From NCBI GenBank assembly GCA_028564705.1, contig JAPXFQ010000189.1, positions 620,001 through 684,000 of the forward strand: a stretch of 64,000 bases of DNA, given 5' to 3'. This stretch comes from Apricaphanius iberus. Taxonomy: Eukaryota > Chordata > Actinopteri > Cyprinodontiformes > Aphaniidae. Both the position numbers and the translations under genes were made by a program. The notes under the pieces are model-generated. The model was not told the DNA's origin. It worked only from the letters and a program-made list of their open reading frames with translations, and did not search any database. Below are positions 58,951 to 64,000 of the stretch, one piece after another (within the stretch, counting starts at the first letter, position 1; every line of letters starts with the position of its first letter).

Positions 58951-61900
58951 ACAATCCAAACCAACCTGGGCCTGTCCAAAACAGATATCCCTCTCCATGC
59001 CACACACTGCCCGAGTCAACAAAAAGTAACAGACTACATTAATGGAATAGCCAAAACAATTAATGACCCAGACGAATACAAAGGGCAGTCTCATATCGAC
59101 CAAAAACCCTAATAATTCCTCTAAATTCGTTACAAGTTGGCTCAAGGACAACACAGGCAATGTTTTGTACTGTAGAAGCTAAGGCTAGGTAGAAGCTGGC
59201 AAAGCCCTGACCCCATTCAAACAAAAGATTACCAAACAGAGCTGAAAAGATGAGCAAGGAAGTCTTTAAAATCAGATTCACCAGTCCAATTCAGGAATAA
59301 TGTGCCAAAGTTCCAGCAAAACAATTGTGAGAAACATGTGGTATAATATCCATAAAACTTCAAAGGCAATTTTCCTAAATAGAACGCAAATGGATGTGAA
59401 AATCTCCATCATTTTAGGAAATAGAAAAAAGGTGGAGTTCTTTTTTTCCACCTGAAAACATATCTGTAACAATTACCATTTGCCTGATTATTGTGCATTA
59501 TCAATCTAAAAAATATATTTAATCAACACATTGAAGCTATGTTTAAAATTGAATTGTGTTTTATTGTAAAACACAGAAAGCCATTAAGATGCATATGTAT
59601 CATTAGCTCATCTAAGGTCCCTTTAGTAAACTTTTCAAGCCCTCTACACATTTTTCATAAACATTTTTAGATTTAGGAGAGATCATTCTTCTTGGTCAGT
59701 CTCAGGTTGACAATGAAAGAGGACGATTGGCTCTCTGACAGGCAAGTGATGAAAATTAGATCATGATCTGTCCTGGGTATACATCCTTGTACATTCTGTC
59801 CTTTGGGGGTCATTGTCACTGAAGTCCCCTTTAGTCTCTTTCTGGAATGGCACTCAACACGATACGAGTGATTAACTGAGGGCAAAGTGCTATAGCGTGT
59901 ATAAGCAATCATTCTCTAAATCTATCACAAATCAGAATCAAAATCAATCAAAAAATATCTGAAGAATAAATTTCTGAGCACTGAGTGATCTTTATTACAC
60001 ATTTATGCATAATGTGAAGAGAGAGATTTATTTAGGATCAATCAAGGATAATTACACTTCTAAGGATTCTGAGAAAAAAATTATGGTAGCTATCGATGTA
60101 ACACAATACCAGCTTTATTTATAAAACACATTTAAAACCAGCATAAAGGCCGAGCAAAGTGCTGTACAACATGAATTTTAAAACACAGGATAAAGAAAAA
60201 TGTACAAAAAAGTAATCAAGAATTGAAATTTGTTATTACCACATTAGGATGTTCTCCCTTACATCTACTGACAAAATAAAAAACACAGGTTTTGTACTAA
60301 TTTGACAGTTATGACAGGAGATGGATTACCTTTAATCCAATAGTTTTTGACAAAGGAACCACCATAACCGATCAAGAAAAGAGTAAAACTTTTGGTCCAG
60401 GACTGGACTGTTATCTCACTCACCGATCTGACGGGATTAACGCTGTTTTCATAATGCAATCTCTTAGTTTGATTGCCAGGAAAATTAAGTCGGTTACAGA
60501 GAGAAACATGCCTGAATAAACTTAAGATATACACAAAAATTAAATTCTTGCACACCTTTACAGTAAGGGTTATTGCTAGCAAAACAAAAAAAAAATAATT
60601 ATCTCAATTTGCCCGGGTTATTATTTCTTGCTCTGAAGTGGATGTCAAAGGCCTTTTTTGTTGAGTATGTTGCGTTTTTCTATACCGAACTGTTGCGATG
60701 AATGAGCCATCATTAGGAACTCAATCAAATTGGACTCTTATGCTTTCCAAAGCAGCAACTTTAGACTAGAGAGAGACGAAAAATGTCAACAAGTTTGTAT
60801 TGTAATTTTGTATTGAACAAAAAAGAGAAAATCACACTTGTTGTTTAACATCATTATCCCTATTGAAAGCTATGACTGATAATTTCAAAACGTTTTGCAT
60901 TTCTAGATTAGCAACATAGAATCCTTTATAATAAGAGAACTTTATTAAAAACTTACCAGTCATGATGTAAGAGATTAAATCTAATATCATTTGAGTTTAT
61001 TTTTTTTGAGAGAATGGCTTTTAAAAAAAAAAGCTTCACTTTCAACAACTGCTTTTTATTGTATTCATTTCCCTTCTTCTCTAAGCCCCTAGCTGGTGGC
61101 AGATGTTTCATTTTAGATAAGAGACAATTATTGTACCACATCTCACGTACGATCGCTATCAGCAGAAATCTCAGACTGGCCTGCTAGACACAATCCGATA
61201 GGGTGTCCCCATGTCCTTGGTATTTAATGACATTTCTCTCTGTCCAGGAAGATAGAAGAATTACATCTGAATCTGTTTTTTATATACATTGTTTTTTCTA
61301 TTTAGAAAAAAAAGATGTTTATTAGCAAATGTTTACAGCCTCAGAAGCTAATCAGACAATTGTTGTTGACATGACCTCATTTCCTGTTTCACTGGAGCAA
61401 TGGAGAAACACCCACAAACAAACCCAGAAACGGCAGAGAAACACGTTTATTTTTCAGGCCACATTTTCATTATTCTGCTAAGCTGCTCCCCTAAACACAG
61501 TCAATTTCAGTCAGGCTCTCAGCCCATTATAATTCACAGAGGCCAAGCATGAAATGAGTTTCTTTTTTGACAGAACACATCTTGAGTGACAGGCCAACAA
61601 ATGAGAAATCATTTACTGTGAGCAGAGCAGTCGGTTCTTTGGAAAGAAACGGCACCATATCTCTAAGGCAGTGTGTGTAAAATTCTGTGTGTTTGTGTGT
61701 TTTCAGCAGCCTATGAAAAAATTTAAGTATTGTTGCTACAGGAATCAAAACCACAGAAACAATTTGAGAAATTATAGAATGCCATATAAATTTTTTTTTT
61801 TATATTACAGATAATAATGACGGTCAGGCTTTAAGCCACCTTCCTAATCTATGTTCTGCATTTCTCAAATGTTGTGTTTAATTAAATTCACATATACAGC

Positions 61901-63640
61901 ATCAATTAAAACAAATTAGCATCTTTGCTGATTGGTTCAGGTAATTTTATTGTAATCTCTAATTAATTTGGCCCACTTTTTTTGCATAATTATTTTAAAT
62001 CAGGTATATTGTTGGGTTTTAAACCAGTATAAGGAAACCGGATCATTTTAAGGTAAAAGCCAGAATTCAGATCATGGCAAGGACTTTGCTTCTTATCCAT
62101 TTTTGACATTTTTAACCTCTTTAGGATTCCTGTTTAAATGCCATAGATGCCTATATGTGAAAAGTTTATTTTGAAATAAAATATTTCATAGTTCTATAGA
62201 TGCATTTATGTTTCTAAATAAGGCCCAAAAATATTTCTAGCCATATTCTTGAATCAGACTGATCTACCTAGAAACCACAATTTAAAAAAATAGCTTTATA
62301 GCATGTAGTGTTAAACTAATTAGGTAGTTTATTTTCATTAATAGAAATATTTTAACATTTCCTGTTTAACCTTTGTTTGGATATATATGTTGGGGGGGAG
62401 GGTTTGTTCATAGGGAGCCTCTTGGTGGGGGATGGGGGAAATGCCAGAAATCTGCTGACTTACTATGTTTAAAGCAACTTTTTAGCCCCTAAAATTTTTT
62501 CCATTGCTTTAAAATCCATCAAATTTAAGATCTAATATGTCACCTAATTGTGACATTGGATTTAAGGACTGGTCCTGAAGGGAGTGACAGACATTCAAAA
62601 AATGGCACAAAGATAGGCCGATAGTATTTTCTGTAAAATTCCTTCATATTTGTGTTTAACCCAAACAATAATTTGGAAATATTATTTTTGAGATAAGGTT
62701 TTGAAGAGCATAGAAATATTCAATATTCAAAAACATGGGGGTTAAGGGATAACAATGTCAAAATACCACATAAATGCAGGAATGAATAATCTTTAATGAG
62801 ATTCAGAATTTATTCATGCATGTGCTTTTGTTCTCTTCCTTAATGTCTTTGCTTTTAATGACCGTAACTCTCTCAAATCATGCTACATATGAAGCAGTAT
62901 AACGTAGCTCTTATAAATACACTACACCATTTTATTTCAGTGTGCCTAAAAGAATAAAAGTGGCCTCAATAGCTTCATAAACCACACCACATAATTAGAA
63001 ACATGATTTATTTCATTAAAAAAATTATTTTTCAACAATGTCTTGCAGGCTTTACGCTATAATTACACTATACTGCAAACATTTTAGCAATGTTGTCTTA
63101 GAAAGGCTAAATGAGTGCCAATGTTCTTATTTTAAATAACCAAAATCAAATCACCAAAGGGAATTGCTCTAGCAGTTAAACAAGGTGAACAAAATGAGGA
63201 GTAAAATAGAGGATTGGTAAGTGACCAGATCAGAATAAATAAGCCTTTGTACAAATGCAAACATGGGCAATGTTCAATCACATCACACGAGAAGCAAAAT
63301 GTTTCTATTAAATGTGTTTTCACTGTGTTTATTTTTTCATCAATATTAATATCATTCTAATATTTGTTTTATTTATCAAAACCATCAACATGAAAATACC
63401 ATCTTCTTTCTTAAACATTTATAGCTTTGGGGTTTAAACGTTAGGCTACCATCTAGTGTTTAGACATGGTTACTACTTCGGATTTTTTCCTATAATTTTC
63501 AGACTACTTTCAAGCATTTATTACTGCTAGGCCAGACTGTTGATTTACAGTTTCTCTGAGTTGTTGAATAATATTTACAACTGTACATTGTTAGTGCTAA
63601 GCCCTACAGAACCACGGGGTAAAATGTTATTGACATTTTC
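58951..63640. other. Non-coding stretch, minor LINE tail only
   Basis: A minus-oriented LINE-tail motif is at about 60098-60170 ('ctttatttataaaacacat... gcaaagtgctgtacaac'). A complex block at about 61330-61560 could be a conserved element upstream of the CpG island. The 79-codon minus frame at 59673-59912 has varied composition but no recognised domain. Nothing else identified. Confidence 0.4.
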
Positions 63641-64000
63641 CACAATGTGGTCAAGCCCCAAAATGTCAGTGCGAGAGACGCAGCCTGTTTACACTGCTAG
63701 ATCAAAGTGTAGCGCTGAAAAATTTTGTGGAAGGAAAAATGCGGAAGTGACGTGCATCATGAATAACTGTAGCCTTGAGAGAGCTGTGAAGCAAAACCCT
63801 ATTTGTGATAATCGTGAGGGGAAGACTGCAGCTGGAGTCCTTCAGGAGCCAACACACACATGTGTAGGAAGTCAGCTATACCTGTGCCATTCGTTGTGTT
63901 GAACCAAACCTGAACCAGAGACCCTAAAGGCATCTTACCTGGGCTTAGGAGAAAACAATCTTGACTGTTGCTCTCTGATCCAGAGATCTGTTCTGATTCA
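63640..64000 (+). mobile_element. Tc1-like relic cut by the window edge
   Basis: About 63903-63960 reads PNLNQRP, stop, RHLTWA, stop, EKTILTVAL, the stretch before the first catalytic Asp in a further Tc1 family (typically HLTWAKEKKNWT). The preceding 200 bp ('gtgaggggaagactgcagct', 'gagtccttcaggagccaac') fits the DNA-binding half by motif memory. It contains several stops. The rest lies to the right of the window. Confidence 0.6.

Noticed and set aside
59673..59912. 79-codon minus frame with varied composition
   Set aside because: No known domain and no supported exon borders. Kept only as a note within the stretch description.
1..64000. CRISPR arrays, tRNA or rRNA genes, prokaryotic operons
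   Set aside because: No regularly spaced direct repeats, tRNA-like cloverleaf or rRNA motifs were recognised. The sequence is vertebrate in character.

Overview
The window is AT-rich animal DNA, almost certainly from a ray-finned fish (teleost). Its repeat content is characteristic: several different Tc1-like DNA transposons, hAT elements with 8-bp target duplications, L2-type and RTE-type LINEs, long (TA)n microsatellites, and the familiar fish LINE 3' tails ('...ctttataaataaagtttgattga'). There is no operon structure or bacterial coding, and nearly all short ORFs are chance or transposon fragments.

Only one host gene can be supported. On the minus strand, 6067-6345 is a protein-coding exon with a good acceptor, a start codon five bases into the exon, a Glu-rich run, a C2H2 zinc finger of the ZNF385 type (C-x2-C-x12-H-x5-H) and a plausible donor. 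About 47 kb away on the same strand, a CpG-rich segment (53213 to about 53440) has no ATG and ends in a strong donor (CACACAG|GTAGGA). The simplest model is a non-coding first exon and promoter there and the first coding exon at 6.3 kb. Then 6346-53212 is one giant first intron and the later ZNF385-family exons lie beyond the left edge. This is an inference from splice signals and strand, not proven.

The rest is mobile DNA in layers. 0.8-2.3 kb: a Tc1 element with both ends and a broken transposase. 4.2-7.3 kb: two more Tc1 relics, a 5'-truncated L2 and the zinc-finger exon. 10.0-11.2 kb: a non-autonomous hAT with a perfect 8-bp duplication. 14.4-17.8 kb: a nest (RTE relic, hAT beside it, Tc1 inside the hAT). 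22.1-23.8 kb: another hAT with a perfect 16-bp hairpin, and an inverted-repeat-bounded CpG-rich unit. 27.7-33.0 kb: two copies of one DNA transposon family with long inverted repeats and a decayed THAP-like zinc-finger start. 35.1-39.3 kb: an L2 retrotransposon with about 1,005 uninterrupted codons of endonuclease and reverse transcriptase. 39.6-42.8 kb: more Tc1 and L2 fragments. 57.0-58.9 kb: RTE pieces around a small Harbinger-like MITE with TAA duplications. The right edge cuts through another Tc1-like relic.

I found no new multi-gene system. The most useful leads are the proposed 47-kb first intron and CpG promoter of the ZNF385-family gene, the open L2 copy, the THAP-type element pair, the nested hAT/Tc1 insertion, and an unexplained pair of exon-like segments on the plus strand about 4 kb beyond the CpG island. 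Family names for old repeats rest on motifs and on remembered fish repeat consensus sequences, and were not checked against a database.
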